DNA of 64,000 nt from an uncultured Clostridia bacterium (GCA_934130595.1 CAKOYF010000002.1:62001-126000); one strand, 5' to 3'. Shown: positions 1 through 7,722, numbered from the stretch's first letter. The notes: generated from the sequence alone by a model not told the origin. Numbers and translations are program-made.

Positions 1-1
1 G

Positions 2-388
2 AGATATAAAGAACTTATGCCTAAATTAAAGAGAATGCTTGAAAAGTATGATGGAGAGTATGTTATTGAATCTTTTGATCCTAGAGTAATATATTGGTTA
101 AGAAAAAATGCACCAGACGTTATAAGAGGACAATTAGCAGCAAAGAATTTACGAGAAATATCAAATAAAACTTTGAAATATCTTCTTGGAAAAATGGCAT
201 TTAATGTAATTACCAAACCTAACTTTGTATCATATGTTTTTACTGAGGTAGATGAGAACTTTTACAAAAAACAAAAAGCTAAAAATAGAGATGTCGCTGT
301 ATGGACTGTAAAAAATAAAGAAGATTACGAAAGAGTAAAGGGCTGTGCAGATATGTATATATTTGAAAATGAGGAGACTATCAGATAA
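2..388 (+). CDS. Glycerophosphodiester phosphodiesterase, C-terminal part
   Basis: This is the 3' end of a gene that starts left of the window; the frame is open from base 2. GDPD-family enzymes hydrolyse glycerophosphodiesters to glycerol-3-phosphate and an alcohol using a TIM-barrel metal site. The visible part contains the family's late strand ESFDP followed by an arginine and hydrophobic positions, then AVWTVKNKEDYERV, which resembles the typical 'v..WTVN...' strand near the end of GDPD barrels. The N-terminal His/Glu catalytic residues are outside the window, so activity cannot be judged. The stop codon lies in the loop of a hairpin shared with the convergent tdk gene. Confidence 0.8.
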   Translation, partial: RYKELMPKLKRMLEKYDGEYVIESFDPRVIYWLRKNAPDVIRGQLAAKNLREISNKTLKYLLGKMAFNVITKPNFVSYVFTEVDENFYKKQKAKNRDVAVWTVKNKEDYERVKGCADMYIFENEETIR

Positions 389-405
389 TGAAGTCTCCTC
401 ATTTA
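371..405. terminator. Bidirectional intrinsic terminator between GDPD gene and tdk
   Basis: A perfect 9-bp stem (GAGGAGACT at 371-379 pairs with AGTCTCCTC at 392-400) has AT-rich flanks giving short U-runs in both directions. It separates two convergent genes. Confidence 0.6.
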
Positions 406-406
406 A

Positions 407-988
407 TTATATACCAGCTACATGGTGCGTTAATCTTTTATAACATTTTCTACATACTGCTTTATATGAATCATTTCCACCAATTAAGATGTCGGGCCCT
501 GTAGTTACGGGAACACCACTTATCATACGCATATTTACAGTGGCTTTTTTTCCACATTCACAGATAGTTTTAATTTCTTCAATTTTATCGGCCATTTCCA
601 TTAATGGTCCTGAGCCTTCAAAGAACTTCATTCTAAAATTAGTTCTTAACCCATAACAAATTACAGGAATTTCTAGTATATCTACAATGTCTGTAAGCTG
701 TACTACTTGCTTACGAGTTAAAAATTGAGCCTCATCTATTAAAATGCAATCTGGTTTGGTTTCTAGTTGTTTAATTTGCCTATAAATATTTGTTTCTGAA
801 TCGAATAATTCTGCATCAGATTGTATACCTATTCTAGTTGTTACTTTTCCTACATCATATCTATCATCTATTTTTGCTGTGTAAATAACTACGTTTTGAC
901 CTCTTTCTTTGTAATTGTATGCTACTTTTAGTAAATCTATTGTTTTACCGCTTCCCATTGCTCCATATCTAAAATATAATTTTGACAT
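407..988 (-). CDS. tdk: Thymidine kinase (type II)
   Basis: Phosphorylates thymidine with ATP in the pyrimidine salvage pathway; cytosolic. The 193-residue length fits type II (TK1-like) kinases. Visible motifs: Walker A GAMGSGKT at residues 8-15, Walker B-type ILIDEAQFL near residue 83, the RTNFR-type lasso region, and two zinc-binding cysteine pairs (CECGKK and CRKCYKR). The start at 988 is chosen because GGAGGAAGG stands just upstream; an in-frame ATG further upstream lacks a ribosome site and lengthens the protein beyond family size. It is convergent with the GDPD gene and divergent from the metallophosphoesterase pair. Confidence 0.95.
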   Translation of the reverse strand: MSKLYFRYGAMGSGKTIDLLKVAYNYKERGQNVVIYTAKIDDRYDVGKVTTRIGIQSDAELFDSETNIYRQIKQLETKPDCILIDEAQFLTRKQVVQLTDIVDILEIPVICYGLRTNFRMKFFEGSGPLMEMADKIEEIKTICECGKKATVNMRMISGVPVTTGPDILIGGNDSYKAVCRKCYKRLTHHVAGI

Positions 989-1075
989 ATACCTTCCTCC
1001 AAAATTACAAAAATTATAGCATAAAAGATATTTGTTGTTAATAAAAAACGACAAAAAAATAAAAAAATCTACATA

Positions 1076-1104
1076 TTGACATGCTAACTCTTTTCATATA
1101 TAAT
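1076..1104 (+). promoter_or_regulatory. Sigma-A promoter for metallophosphoesterase pair
   Basis: TTGACA at 1076-1081 and TATAAT at 1099-1104 are separated by 17 bp, a consensus housekeeping promoter, about 80 bp upstream of the start codon at 1185. Confidence 0.85.
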
Positions 1105-1184
1105 TTGGTCAGTTGTAATACATGATGAGCGAAAATAATTATTAGCTTGATTTACCACAAGATTAATATTAAGGAGGGGTTATT

Positions 1185-2138
1185 ATGAGAAATTATAGCC
1201 ATATAATTGAAAAAATGAAAAAGGAGCAGCTCACTTTAAAACAACTAAGATTACAAATGGAGGACATAAATTATCTAAGAGACATGGGATACAATGTAAA
1301 AGAACAATATGATCCTAGAAAGGGTGATGATGTTTATTATATTGTAACTTCTGGTGATACAGCATATATTAAAATTTCTGATGCACCAAAAAAAGGCAAA
1401 AGTGTAGTTTTAAAACTTCTAGAGATATCTGATTTACACACAGGATGTAGAAATTTTGATAAAGTTGGATTAGATAAAACACTTCAAGAAGCAAAAGAAA
1501 GAGGAGTTGAGTATGTTCACATATCAGGAGATCTGATTGATGGATTTGGAGTATATAGGGGACAAGAAAACAACCTAAAATTAAACAAAGCCATCGAACA
1601 AGTAAACGAGCTTATGTCTGTACTTGAAAAATATGACTTCTGGTATATTGCCAGTATGGGAAATCACGACCAATCATATTGTATGAAAGGTGGAGTAGAT
1701 CCCATAAAATACTTAGAAAGCAAAATGGCAAAAAAAGGTAGAAGATTTACCTATTTGAATGCATATGAAGCAAATATAATTCATGCAGGTATAGTTTTCA
1801 GATTGGTTCATTTGCAAGGTGGTGCAGCTAGAGCCGCATCATATAAAGTACAAGTGTACTTATCCAGAGTGTTTGAAAGCAACTTAAATGATGTATATAT
1901 TGGAGGAAAAGTATACAATTTAAGAAGTATTCAAGCTGGACATTTTCATACTTTTTATTCACTATCTATGAGTGGTATTAGAATAATAATGCCTGGTAAT
2001 TTTCAACATGATGGTGACTTAGAAAAAAGAATGGGAATATCTGGAAAAACAGGTGGAATATTTACTGAATTAACAATAGTTGGAGATAAAATTGCAAGAG
2101 AAAAAATTGAATTTTTTAATCCTTGGAAGGAGGGGTAA
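1185..2138 (+). CDS. Calcineurin-like metallophosphoesterase
   Basis: A 317-residue protein with the complete metallophosphoesterase ligand set: SDLHTG near residue 85 (D and H), SGDLID (D), MGNHDQ (N, H, D), a later HLQGG histidine, and AGHFHTF (HxH). The fold binds two metal ions and hydrolyses phosphodiesters or monoesters; the substrate cannot be read from sequence. The first ~75 residues form an extra N-terminal region with a helical, charged start. The ribosome site AAGGAGGGG precedes the ATG. It is followed after 3 bp by a paralogue (2142-3104), so the two are co-transcribed. It is soluble: no signal peptide or membrane segment is seen. Confidence 0.85.
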   Translation: MRNYSHIIEKMKKEQLTLKQLRLQMEDINYLRDMGYNVKEQYDPRKGDDVYYIVTSGDTAYIKISDAPKKGKSVVLKLLEISDLHTGCRNFDKVGLDKTLQEAKERGVEYVHISGDLIDGFGVYRGQENNLKLNKAIEQVNELMSVLEKYDFWYIASMGNHDQSYCMKGGVDPIKYLESKMAKKGRRFTYLNAYEANIIHAGIVFRLVHLQGGAARAASYKVQVYLSRVFESNLNDVYIGGKVYNLRSIQAGHFHTFYSLSMSGIRIIMPGNFQHDGDLEKRMGISGKTGGIFTELTIVGDKIAREKIEFFNPWKEG

Positions 2139-2141
2139 ATT

Positions 2142-3104
2142 ATGAATGAGAATTTCTTAACCTCACAAAAAGCAACTAATGCACTTTCAAAGATGAGATC
2201 AAAAGCTTGCACATTAGAAGAACTAGAACTAACTAAAGAAGAAATAGAAGAACTTATTTCGGCAACTGGCAATATTAACTATAATGATACGGATAAAACG
2301 TATTATATAACCAAATTTAACGAGAATAACTATGAAATAATTTCTTTTTATAGTAAAGATGAAGTAACAGAAAAATGGCTTGAACTTAGTGATATATATT
2401 TGGGTAGTAAGTTTTGTGACTTTGACACTTTAGTATATATGCTAGATTTAGCTAAGCAAGAAGGTGTTACTAACATTCATATTGCAGGAGATTTATGTGC
2501 TGGACATCCATCATATAAAAATCAAGATCTTTATCTTACTGCAAAGACTTCTCAAGAACAAGCAGATATAGCAATAAAGCTTTTTTCAAAGTATCCTCAG
2601 TTTAAATTTTACTGTATTAATGGTGAAAGGGATTTATCTTTTGAAAAAGGTGGATCAATAAATCCGCTTATATTAGTTCAAAGAGAACTTACCGAAAAAG
2701 GAATAGAATTTCATCACATAAATGAAATGGTAGCAAATTTAGTAATACAAGGGGTTGTAAAGAGAATTCAGCATGGAACAGGTAGACTAGCATATACGAA
2801 ATCATATAAGATTGAAAAAGAAATGTGGCAACAATTTGAGAATATGAGTGATAATGTTATAATAAAAAACAGAAACTATAATATCCGCTTTGTACAATTT
2901 GGACATTATCATGTAAATAGTTATCAAAAATTAGGTGGTATAATGATAACATCAACAGCTGGTATGGTTTTTGATGACAAAGGTGTATTAAACGAAAATA
3001 CATCATATCCTTCTGCTAAAATTTGTACAGCAGTTATAAAAAAAGGAAAGGTACTAAGATTTATAACAGAAAGTATTACTAATCCTAAAAATGTAATAAT
3101 GTAA
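2142..3104 (+). CDS. Degenerate metallophosphoesterase paralogue
   Basis: A 320-residue protein of the same architecture as the gene just upstream, evidently a tandem duplicate: N-terminal extension, then the phosphoesterase-like domain. The metal-ligand motifs are partly lost. SDLH is SDIYLG (histidine gone), the GD motif survives as AGDLC, GNHD is NGERD (Asn and His gone), and GHxH survives as GHYH. The fold is probably kept but two-metal catalysis is doubtful, so it may be a regulatory or structural partner of the active copy. The ribosome site GGAGGGG overlaps the end of the first gene. The reading frame is intact and followed by a terminator, so it is not an obvious pseudogene. Confidence 0.75.
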   Translation: MNENFLTSQKATNALSKMRSKACTLEELELTKEEIEELISATGNINYNDTDKTYYITKFNENNYEIISFYSKDEVTEKWLELSDIYLGSKFCDFDTLVYMLDLAKQEGVTNIHIAGDLCAGHPSYKNQDLYLTAKTSQEQADIAIKLFSKYPQFKFYCINGERDLSFEKGGSINPLILVQRELTEKGIEFHHINEMVANLVIQGVVKRIQHGTGRLAYTKSYKIEKEMWQQFENMSDNVIIKNRNYNIRFVQFGHYHVNSYQKLGGIMITSTAGMVFDDKGVLNENTSYPSAKICTAVIKKGKVLRFITESITNPKNVIM

Positions 3105-3107
3105 ATG

Positions 3108-3136
3108 AACACTTCATTTGAAGTGTTTATTTTTTT
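3108..3136 (+). terminator. Intrinsic terminator after the metallophosphoesterase pair
   Basis: A 9-bp perfect stem (AACACTTCA/TGAAGTGTT) with a 2-nt loop is followed by a U-rich run. Confidence 0.8.
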
Positions 3137-3234
3137 ATTAATATTCTTTATATAGAAAATAGCAAAAGAAAATTATGGAGTGATGCTAATGGTAGAGAAG
3201 ATGTAATAATCTTCTTTATTTTTATTTTAAGATG

Positions 3235-3330
3235 TGGTATAATGATATTAGTATATAAGATTTGTGGAATTTTTGTCTTATATACGATGTTACAAACATG
3301 GGAGATATGTTAAGGCATATCTCCTTTTTT
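3235..3330 (+). ncRNA. Candidate short structured RNA with own promoter and terminator
   Basis: An extended -10 promoter (TG at 3235-3236, TATAAT at 3238-3243) is followed immediately by a 10-bp perfect hairpin (3251-3260 with 3276-3285). A second 9-bp hairpin (3301-3309 with 3316-3324) with six U residues forms an intrinsic terminator. The predicted transcript is about 80 nt. No reading frame with a ribosome site is seen inside it. It matches no RNA family I recognise. It could instead be only a readthrough leader, but transcription would end before any gene; the downstream tRNAs are on the other strand. Confidence 0.45.
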
Positions 3331-3336
3331 GTTATT

Positions 3337-3364
3337 AGAAAACCCCCAGATAGTCTGGGGGGTT
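3337..3364 (-). terminator. Second GC-rich terminator-like hairpin on the minus strand
   Basis: A strong C5/G6 stem around the trinucleotide loop at 3351-3353, followed on the minus strand by TTTTCTAAT. It lies downstream of the tRNA operon terminator and may act as a backup. Confidence 0.5.
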
Positions 3365-3389
3365 CAGTAAAGCTTTTAGCGATGACTAA

Positions 3390-3432
3390 ACAAAAAAATA
3401 TCAAGTCTTCTGATAATAAAAGACTTGATATT
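3390..3432 (-). terminator. Intrinsic terminator of the tRNA operon
   Basis: A 13-bp perfect stem (3397-3409 with 3420-3432) is followed on the minus strand by a run of seven T residues, directly downstream of tRNA-Thr. Confidence 0.85.
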
Positions 3433-3447
3433 ATACCATTGTTTAGA

Positions 3448-3523
3448 TGGAGCTGAAACTCAGATTTGAACTGAGGACCTACGGTTTACAAGACCGTTGC
3501 TCTACCAACTGAGCTATTCCAGC
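3448..3523 (-). tRNA. tRNA-Thr (anticodon TGT)
   Basis: A 76-nt cloverleaf on the minus strand with a 7-bp acceptor stem (GCTGGAA with TTTCAGC), D-loop AGCTCAGTTGGTAGAGC, anticodon loop CTTGTAA (TGT), T-loop TTCAAAT and encoded CCA end. Last gene of the three-tRNA operon. Confidence 0.95.
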
Positions 3524-3537
3524 AATATACTTTTTAA

Positions 3538-3612
3538 TGGTGACCCGTAGGAGAGTCGAACTCCTCACTCCGCCGTGAAAGGGCGATGTCTTAACCGATT
3601 GACCAACGGGCC
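3538..3612 (-). tRNA. tRNA-Glu (anticodon TTC)
   Basis: A 75-nt cloverleaf on the minus strand; acceptor stem GGCCCGT with ACGGGTC, anticodon loop CTTTCAC (TTC), T-loop TTCGACT and encoded CCA end. Middle gene of the operon. Confidence 0.95.
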
Positions 3613-3619
3613 CCATTTG

Positions 3620-3695
3620 TGGTGAGCCATCGCAGATTCGAACTGCGGACAACTTGATTAAAAGTCAAGTGCTCTGCCAACTGAGCTAATGGCCC
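3620..3695 (-). tRNA. tRNA-Lys (anticodon TTT)
   Basis: A 76-nt cloverleaf on the minus strand; acceptor stem GGGCCAT with ATGGCTC, anticodon loop CTTTTAA (TTT), T-loop TTCGAAT and encoded CCA end. First gene after the operon promoter. Confidence 0.95.
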
Positions 3696-3738
3696 ATCAA
3701 AGTATATTACAATCAGTCTCACAACTGACTGCGCATAT

Positions 3739-3767
3739 ATAATACTACAATTTTGATGACTTGTCAA
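3739..3767 (-). promoter_or_regulatory. Promoter of the tRNA Lys-Glu-Thr operon
   Basis: On the minus strand TTGACA (3767-3762) and TATTAT (3744-3739) are 17 bp apart, about 45 bp upstream of tRNA-Lys. Confidence 0.85.
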
Positions 3768-4131
3768 TAGATTTTTGATAAAAAATTAAAAAAAAATAAA
3801 TTTTATTTTAAAATAGTATAAAATTCAACAAAACCACTTTTTCAAAAAGGTCTAGTTTTATAACATGATATGTAAAGTATTGCCTGTTGGAAGGCATAGT
3901 GCTAGTATATTTGTGTGATTCAAATAGTTTATTCAATCATTTATTTTTTCTAAAAAGTTTTTTCTTTATTATTTTTTTAATATTAATATTCTTAATGTAT
4001 TCATCTTATGATTTTTAGATTTTTTATTAGGAGAAAAAAGATTTGAATTTTGAAAGAATACATTGCAACTTTAGTTTTAGCGTAAAATTTCTATTTGAAT
4101 CACAATATATTTTTTTGAAGGGAGTTGTTTT
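3768..4131 (+). other. Gene-free leader region with nested inverted repeats before the pilin-like gene
   Basis: A very AT-rich 364-bp stretch without a supported gene. It holds a perfect 14-bp inverted repeat (3914-3927 with 4091-4104) enclosing a second perfect 9-bp inverted repeat (3994-4002 with 4056-4064). There is also a small hairpin of the form TGCC-N8-GGCA near 3890. The arrangement could fold into a long-range leader RNA structure ending about 25 bp before the start codon at 4132. No known riboswitch is recognised. Confidence 0.45.
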
Positions 4132-4455
4132 ATGAAATTAAAAATTTTGTTGTGTATAATGTGTATAACTTTTTCATTTTGCTTTGCTTCAACTGTTTTT
4201 GCAGCAACTACTACTCCAAGTCTAGTCACTAAAATTAATACAGCATTTACTAGAATACAAGGATATTTAAAGAAAATATCTACGCCGATAGCAGGAGTGT
4301 GTCTTACAAGTGGGATATTAATTAGAAAATTGAGCTTTGGTGATGAAAAGAAAATGATAATTGGAAAAAAGGTAATAACTAATACCGTAGTAGGATATGC
4401 TGCTATTCAACTTTTAGATTTAATAATTAAGTTTATTGAGTCTGTAGTAAAATAA
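4132..4455 (+). CDS. VirB2/TrbC-like pilin protein (putative)
   Basis: A 107-residue protein with a clear signal peptide (Lys-rich start, hydrophobic core, cleavage predicted after VFA near residue 24) and two hydrophobic segments (about residues 52-68 and 82-103) separated by a basic loop. This size and layout match VirB2/TrbC pilin subunits of type IV secretion systems. The identification rests on architecture and on the following VirB6-like and VirB3-like genes, not on a diagnostic motif. Ribosome site GAAGGGAG precedes the ATG. It is likely the first gene of a remnant conjugation locus that now lacks an ATPase gene. Confidence 0.6.
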   Translation: MKLKILLCIMCITFSFCFASTVFAATTTPSLVTKINTAFTRIQGYLKKISTPIAGVCLTSGILIRKLSFGDEKKMIIGKKVITNTVVGYAAIQLLDLIIKFIESVVK

Positions 4456-4457
4456 TT

Positions 4458-5234
4458 ATGGACATAATAAAAAATATCAACAGTATATTAAATAGTTTTA
4501 GTTCAAATTTTAAAAGTGAAGGATATAAATTATTAAATAGTATATCAAACATAGATATGGAGATATTTCAAAAAAATCCATTGAAACTTTTATATTCAGA
4601 AAAAAATATTCAAAATTATATATTAATAATAAATGTACTAATAACTAGTGTTGTTATATACTATGCATTTAAATACATTTTATCTTTATATAGTAACGTT
4701 ACAATTTCCAATATGTACAAAAATCTATTGAAAGTAATTATGGTTATGATTGTTTGTATTAATAGTTTAGATATTTGTAAATATATAGTTAAAATTAATT
4801 CTGAAATATCTAAAGTAGAAGATACATTTTTAAAAGAATTATATAATGATGACTTAAACTATAATTATTTAGAAGAAAATATAGACACTTTAGAAGATTT
4901 TTTTAAAAGTTCAAATAAAACAGGAATAAATGGTATGAAAGATATAGTAGTATGTTCATATGTTATGGCTATAATAGTTTTTCTTTCAGCAAGATATGTG
5001 ATTGTTGTTATTTGTATATTAGTTTCACCACTAGCATTTTTTGGTTTAATAATAGATAAAAATATATTTAGAAAATGGCTCAAACTCTTTTTATATAATT
5101 TATTACTACAGAATATAAATAAAATTATAATATTTATACCATTAAGCAGTAAAAGTGAAAAAGGTATTTTCCCTGCTATTTTAATTGGCAGTTTAGTAAT
5201 AATGTACAATGTGGATAAGAAGGTGATAAAATAG
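4458..5234 (+). CDS. VirB6/TrbL-like polytopic membrane protein (putative)
   Basis: A 258-residue protein with an amphipathic N-terminal region, hydrophobic segments at about residues 52-76, 88-108, 160-180, 182-202 and 235-252, and a conserved-looking stretch VICILVSPLAFFGLI after which charged residues follow. In the VirB6/TrbL family a proline-containing segment of this kind is common. It starts 2 bp after the pilin-like gene with no strong ribosome site of its own, so translation is probably coupled. VirB6 proteins form the inner-membrane channel of type IV secretion systems. Family assignment is from topology and context. Confidence 0.55.
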   Translation: MDIIKNINSILNSFSSNFKSEGYKLLNSISNIDMEIFQKNPLKLLYSEKNIQNYILIINVLITSVVIYYAFKYILSLYSNVTISNMYKNLLKVIMVMIVCINSLDICKYIVKINSEISKVEDTFLKELYNDDLNYNYLEENIDTLEDFFKSSNKTGINGMKDIVVCSYVMAIIVFLSARYVIVVICILVSPLAFFGLIIDKNIFRKWLKLFLYNLLLQNINKIIIFIPLSSKSEKGIFPAILIGSLVIMYNVDKKVIK

Positions 5235-5236
5235 CT

Positions 5237-5590
5237 ATGGAGAGGATAAATAAGCAAAGAATATTTAATTTTTATAGTAGAAAAAACAAATGACTAGGTA
5301 TAATAGACTATAAGACGTTAAGTTTAAGTGTAATATATGTTTTAGTAGTGTTTAAAATATGTATGAACTTGAGTATTCAATTAGAATTTAAAATATATAT
5401 TTTTTTAAATCTTGTAATTCCACTTTTTATTTTTATCGTTTTAAATATTCAAGAAGATAATATAGTTTTGAAATTAGAATTTATTTTAAAATTTGTTTTA
5501 AATAAAAAAATATATGTTAATTATAATCCCTATGCATATAGAAAAACAATTTATATGAAAAATGTAGAAAAACATTATATTGAAAAATAG
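5237..5590 (+). pseudogene. VirB3/PrgI-like membrane protein gene interrupted by in-frame TGA
   Basis: The ATG 2 bp after the VirB6-like gene opens a frame that reads 18 codons to a TGA at 5291-5293 and then stays open in the same frame to a TAG at 5590. Read through, it gives about 118 residues: a short N-terminal part (..FYSRKNK), the stop, LGIIDYKTL, two hydrophobic segments, and a basic tail with KKIYVNYNPY. This layout is that of VirB3/PrgI proteins. A Trp codon (TGG) changed to TGA would explain the interruption. TGA is a normal terminator elsewhere in the window (for example 44078-44080 and 47442-47444), so this is most likely a nonsense mutation in a decaying locus. An internal ATG at 5348 has no ribosome site. 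Confidence 0.6.
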
Positions 5591-5595
5591 ACATA

Positions 5596-5608
5596 AAAGT
5601 GATATAAT
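5596..5608 (+). promoter_or_regulatory. Extended -10 promoter for dnaD-like gene
   Basis: AAAAGTGATATAAT, with TATAAT at 5603-5608 and an upstream TG, about 30 bp before the start codon at 5639. No good -35 is visible. Confidence 0.55.
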
Positions 5609-5638
5609 GTGTCCCAGTTAAATAGGAGATTTATTTAT

Positions 5639-6610
5639 ATGAAGTTTATACAAAAAAGCAAACTGGAACTAGGAGATACTTTGGTGCCAGATTTATTTAT
5701 TTTAAATAATATGAAGTCTTTGAATAAAAATGATATCAAAGTATACATGTATATATTATATTTGTTTAAAAAAGGTATGGATGTAGATTCAGATACAATA
5801 ATAAAAGAATTAAATTTAACAGCAGAAGAATTTAAAACAAGTATAGAAGTGTTATTAGCTGAAGAATTACTTCAAAAAACAACAAGAGGAATCCTAGTTG
5901 TAGATTTAAAAGAAGCAGAGATAAATAAATCATATATGCCTAAATTTGAGAATAAGCCAAAAAGATATGAAAATGTTATTGACGAAAAGAGAAAAGCTGC
6001 AGTTGAAGCAATTTGTGAAAGCTTCTTTGGAGGAATTATGTCATATAATTGGAATACAGACATAGGTAATTTGTTTAATATGTATTCTTTCTCAGAAGAA
6101 GTAATGATTGCATTATTTCAATATTGCAAAGAAAGAAATGCTTTAAATAGAAAATATGTATTTGCAGTTGCAGAAACTTGGCATAATGGCGGAGTAAAAA
6201 CATTTGAAGAATTAGAAAGCTTTTTGGATAATTATGATAAATTTAGTAAGATAAAACAAAAGATTTCTAAATCACTTAATCTTGGAAGAAATCTTTCTAA
6301 GTATGAAGAAGTATATGTTAGAAAGTGGATTGAGGATTATGAATATGATTTTGATATAATAGAAGAAGGATTAAAAAGAAGTACATCTACAACTAATCCT
6401 TCAATAAAATACATAGATGCAATAATTTCTAGCTGGTATAAAAAAGGATTTAGAACAGTAGAACAGATTAATGAAAGCGAGAATGGTAAGGAAATTACTG
6501 AGAAAAAGCCTGATGTAAAAAGAACAGTTTCAGAGCCCAAAAGAAAAAGTTATCAAAGCTATTCACAAAGAGAATATGATAGTTCAGACGACTTTTATGA
6601 TGAAATTTAA
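5639..6610 (+). CDS. DnaD-domain replication protein
   Basis: A 323-residue cytosolic protein. The N-terminal ~100 residues resemble the winged-helix DnaD N-domain (initial ELGDTLVPD and LNKNDIKVYMYILYL). Two DnaD-type C-terminal helical repeats follow, with the typical patterns 'F..M.SFSEEVMIALFQYC....N..NRKYVFAVAETW' and 'I..YI.AII.SWYKKG'. DnaD proteins help load the replicative helicase during initiation and restart. The start is placed at the ATG preceded by TAGGAG; an upstream in-frame GTG overlaps the promoter. The downstream gene encodes a DnaC/DnaI-type loader ATPase, a common clostridial pairing. Confidence 0.85.
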   Translation: MKFIQKSKLELGDTLVPDLFILNNMKSLNKNDIKVYMYILYLFKKGMDVDSDTIIKELNLTAEEFKTSIEVLLAEELLQKTTRGILVVDLKEAEINKSYMPKFENKPKRYENVIDEKRKAAVEAICESFFGGIMSYNWNTDIGNLFNMYSFSEEVMIALFQYCKERNALNRKYVFAVAETWHNGGVKTFEELESFLDNYDKFSKIKQKISKSLNLGRNLSKYEEVYVRKWIEDYEYDFDIIEEGLKRSTSTTNPSIKYIDAIISSWYKKGFRTVEQINESENGKEITEKKPDVKRTVSEPKRKSYQSYSQREYDSSDDFYDEI

Positions 6611-6627
6611 GAAAGGAAGTGAGTCAT

Positions 6628-7632
6628 ATGCAAAGTAGTGTCTATAGAAAAGTAGAAGGTGAATATAGTATAAAGAGGCAGCATGCTCAAAGTGATGCCA
6701 AAATATACAAGAAAAATGTGTATGACGAAAATCCTAAGCTTTCAGAGATTGAAGATGAAATAAATAAAGTATCTTTAAAATCTATTAAGGCAAGAATATT
6801 TTCAGATGATCTAAGCAGACAAATAGAACAAGATAAACTTACATTACAACTAGATAGATTAAGTAAAGAATATGATGAGCAACTAGAAAAATTAGGACTA
6901 ACAAGAAAAGATTTTGAACCTAAATATGAGTGTGATAAATGTAAAGATACAGGATATATTGGAAATAAAATATGTAGTTGCTTTAAACAAGCACTAATTA
7001 ATGAAGCATATAAACAATCTAATATATTTAAGATCAAAGATGAAAATTTTGAGACTTTTGATTTTGGATATTATTCATCAACAAATGATAAACAAAAATA
7101 TGGTATTGAAAAATCACCACTTGAAAATATTGATGCAATAAGAAAATTAGCATACAATTTTTCACACAATTTAGATGATCCTGCACAAAAAAACTTACTT
7201 TTTACAGGAAGTACAGGACTTGGAAAGACATTCTTAGCAAATTGTGTTGCAGCAGAAGCAATAAAACAAGGTGAATCTGTAATTTATCAGACAGCTCCAA
7301 TATTATTAGATAAAATGGTAGATTACAAGTTTAAATTTAATAAAACAGAAGCTGAAAGAGAAGAATATGAAAAGATTTTTGATGTGGATTTGCTTATTCT
7401 TGATGATTTAGGAACAGAAGCAATGAACGGTGCAAAATTTAGTGAATTATTTAATATACTTAATACAAGACTTTTAAAAAATAAAAAAATTCTTATATCA
7501 ACAAATTTGACTCCACAAGAAATAAAACGCGAATATGAAGAGAGAATTTTCTCTAGATTCGTTGGAGATTTTATAATATGCAGATTTGTAGGTGAAGATA
7601 TTAGAATATTAAAGAAGAAATTGGCAAGATAA
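6628..7632 (+). CDS. DnaC/DnaI-type helicase loader ATPase
   Basis: A 334-residue protein. An N-terminal helical region precedes a zinc-binding motif CDKCKDTG...ICSCF around residues 100-117. The AAA+ ATPase domain has Walker A GSTGLGKT (about 194-201) and Walker B LLILDDLGTE (about 253). This is the architecture of DnaI/DnaC loaders, which place the replicative helicase on DNA. The start at 6628 has the site GAAAGGAAGTGAG; an earlier in-frame GTG overlaps that site and is less likely. It is co-transcribed with the DnaD-domain gene (17-bp gap) and followed by a terminator. Confidence 0.85.
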   Translation: MQSSVYRKVEGEYSIKRQHAQSDAKIYKKNVYDENPKLSEIEDEINKVSLKSIKARIFSDDLSRQIEQDKLTLQLDRLSKEYDEQLEKLGLTRKDFEPKYECDKCKDTGYIGNKICSCFKQALINEAYKQSNIFKIKDENFETFDFGYYSSTNDKQKYGIEKSPLENIDAIRKLAYNFSHNLDDPAQKNLLFTGSTGLGKTFLANCVAAEAIKQGESVIYQTAPILLDKMVDYKFKFNKTEAEREEYEKIFDVDLLILDDLGTEAMNGAKFSELFNILNTRLLKNKKILISTNLTPQEIKREYEERIFSRFVGDFIICRFVGEDIRILKKKLAR

Positions 7633-7657
7633 TGTATTTTGCCAATTTTTCTTTTTT
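7621..7657 (+). terminator. Intrinsic terminator after the helicase loader gene
   Basis: TTGGCAA and TTGCCAA pair around an 11-nt loop and are followed by a T-rich run; the stem overlaps the last codons. Confidence 0.75.
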
Positions 7658-7722
7658 GTGATATAATTCGTTAGCTTGCTTAATATATAAACTCGAATAA
7701 TAATTTATAGGAGGGATAAAGT

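Noticed and set aside
3448..3700. Integration site of a mobile element at the tRNA 3' end
   Set aside because: The type IV secretion remnants lie on the 5' side of the tRNA operon, and I found no direct repeat of a tRNA 3' end or integrase gene nearby.
5291..5293. TGA as a sense codon (alternative genetic code)
   Set aside because: TGA ends normal genes in this window (44078-44080, 47442-47444) and I see no other gene with internal TGA, so a nonsense mutation is more likely.
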